From positions 1 to 15,238 of the forward strand of contig JAQCIA010000011.1 of the NCBI GenBank assembly GCA_027620105.1: a DNA stretch of 15,238 bases. The letters are read 5' to 3'. This stretch comes from Verrucomicrobiota bacterium (GTDB lineage Bacteria; Verrucomicrobiota; Kiritimatiellia; UBA8416; JAIOPI01). Every line of letters starts with the position of its first letter. The stretch's first letter is position 1. Shown in pieces: positions 14,178 to 15,238 of this stretch. The notes beneath the pieces were generated by a model. That model worked only from the letters and a program-made list of their open reading frames with translations. It was not told the origin of the DNA and did no database searches. Both the position numbers and the translations under genes were made by a program.

Positions 14178-15238
14178 AAATTGCGTTGGCTTCCGATCAC
14201 GGCGGTTTTGCAGTCAAGGAAACACTCCGGGCCGATCTCGTCCGGCGCCAGATCGATGTCGAGGATCTGGGATGCACGAGTCCGACTGCCGTCGACTATC
14301 CCGACTTTGCGCAGGCGGTGGCGCAACGCGTTTCCGACGGCGCAGCGGATGAAGGCATCCTGGTCTGCACCAGCGGCATCGGCATGTCGATTGCCGCCAA
14401 TCGCTATCCCCGTGTGCGCGCCGCCCTGTGCCTCACGCCCGACATGGCGGAAACCGCACGCACACACAACGACGCCAATGTCCTCGTGCTCGGCGCACGC
14501 CTGACAACGTCCGAACAGGCCGCTGCCATTCTCGATCGCTGGTGCGCCACCGCTTTTTCCAATGCGGAACGCCACGTCCAGCGCGTTGCCAAACTGGGCA
14601 CCCGTCCTTGCGCCGATGTGGGCAACACCGGCACCACAAGCGTCCAGGCCGTCGACCCGGAAGTCTATGCCGCCCTCCAGGGTGAGATCGCGCGCCAGCA
14701 GGACACCATCGGCCTGATTGCTTCCGAGAATTATGTCAGCCGCGCCGTGCGCGAGGCCCAGGGATCCGTCCTCACCAACAAGTACGCCGAAGGCTATCCC
14801 GGGAAGCGCTGGTACAACGGCTGCGAATTCTCGGATCAGGTGGAGCAACTGGCCATCGACCGCGCCAAGGCCATTTTTGGCGCTGAACATGTGAACGTGC
14901 AACCGCACTCCGGCAGCAGCGCCAACATCGGCGTCTATCTCGCGGTCCTGAAACCGGGCGACACCATTTTCGCCATGAGCCTGGCCCACGGTGGGCATCT
15001 CACCCACGGCCACGAGTTGAATTTGTCGGGGCGGCTCTACAAAATCGCATCCTATGGCGTGCAGCCCGGCACGGAAGTGCTGGATTACGACGACATCGAA
15101 CGCCAGGCCGTCGCCGCGCGTCCGCGTCTGATCATCGCCGGTGCCAGCGCCTATCCGCGCACCCTCGACTTTGCCCGTTTCCGTGCCATCGCCGATCGCG
15201 TGGGCGCCCTGCTGATGGTGGACATGGCCCACATCGCC
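14174..15238 (+). CDS. RpiB-GlyA fusion: ribose-5-phosphate isomerase B joined to serine hydroxymethyltransferase (partial)
   Basis: One uninterrupted frame of 355 codons to the window end, with no stop between two complete-looking enzymes. Residues 1-142 are RpiB: MKIALASDHGGFAVKE, GILVCTSGIGMSIAANR (61-77; catalytic C65), THNDANVLVLGAR (97-109) and ERHVQRVAKL (132-141). A linker of about 15 residues follows. From about residue 160 is SHMT: DPEVYAAL (161-168), LIASENYVS (181-189), TNKYAEGYPGKRWYNG (201-216), PHSGSSAN (244-251), AHGGHLTHG (271-279) and MVDMAHIA (348-355) with the PLP-contacting Asp350. The PLP lysine is outside the window. The SHMT part keeps nearly its whole normal N-terminus. 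A GTG at 14618 (V149, in the linker) is the only plausible internal start and has no Shine-Dalgarno. The pair links pentose phosphate and one-carbon/glycine metabolism, both feeding purine synthesis. Confidence 0.88.
   Translation, partial: MKIALASDHGGFAVKETLRADLVRRQIDVEDLGCTSPTAVDYPDFAQAVAQRVSDGAADEGILVCTSGIGMSIAANRYPRVRAALCLTPDMAETARTHNDANVLVLGARLTTSEQAAAILDRWCATAFSNAERHVQRVAKLGTRPCADVGNTGTTSVQAVDPEVYAALQGEIARQQDTIGLIASENYVSRAVREAQGSVLTNKYAEGYPGKRWYNGCEFSDQVEQLAIDRAKAIFGAEHVNVQPHSGSSANIGVYLAVLKPGDTIFAMSLAHGGHLTHGHELNLSGRLYKIASYGVQPGTEVLDYDDIERQAVAARPRLIIAGASAYPRTLDFARFRAIADRVGALLMVDMAHIA

Noticed and set aside
14087..15232. A 381-codon open frame on the minus strand opposite the RpiB-GlyA gene
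   Set aside because: It has no recognisable domain, and the plus-strand frame shows continuous enzyme motifs. Long antisense frames are expected in GC-rich genes.

Overview
The window looks like a chromosomal segment from a high-GC, Gram-negative bacterium. It carries an envelope-polysaccharide operon (flippase, two O-antigen ligase/polymerase-type proteins, an LpxH-like phosphoesterase), de novo purine genes and a translation/one-carbon gene string. Taxonomy cannot be fixed from sequence alone. A member of the Verrucomicrobiota/Kiritimatiellota/Lentisphaerota area is my low-confidence guess. I see no mobile element, CRISPR array, tRNA or rRNA.

Region 1 (1-4980, minus strand) is a tightly packed operon read right to left: O-antigen ligase-like protein, metallophosphoesterase, Wzx-like flippase, a second O-antigen ligase/polymerase-like protein, and a methyltransferase cut by the window edge. 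Every junction overlaps (GTGA, ATGA, ATGA, then 11 bases), so translation is probably coupled. A good sigma70-type promoter (TTGCCC-N17-TATAGT) sits about 70 bases upstream of the first gene.

Region 2 (5233-7956, plus strand) holds an MsrB methionine sulfoxide reductase with an export-type N-terminus, an unassigned protein combining an Arg/Gly-rich segment, a classical C2H2 zinc finger and a C-terminal winged-helix-like region, and a small unassigned secreted protein whose start overlaps that gene's stop.

Region 3 (7897-11883) is a purine cluster. purB and purM run leftward, purD runs rightward from a shared 302-base divergent control region, and the purM 3' end overlaps the secreted-protein gene by 60 bases tail to tail.

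Region 4 (12044-15238, plus strand) carries an exported S41-protease-like protein that appears to lack both catalytic residues, then tsaC/sua5 (t6A tRNA modification), a low-molecular-weight phosphatase, and a single open frame that joins complete RpiB to GlyA (serine hydroxymethyltransferase). The order tsaC - phosphatase - rpiB - glyA matches the ywlC - ywlE - rpiB - glyA neighbourhood of Bacillus subtilis, here with the last two genes fused.

Functionally, regions 3 and 4 converge on purine supply. RpiB feeds ribose-5-phosphate (hence PRPP), SHMT makes glycine (the PurD substrate) and one-carbon units, and PurD, PurM and PurB act in the pathway itself. The most notable items are the RpiB-GlyA fusion, the C2H2/winged-helix protein, the probable pseudoprotease, and two or three start codons placed so close to a promoter -10 box that the mRNAs would be leaderless.
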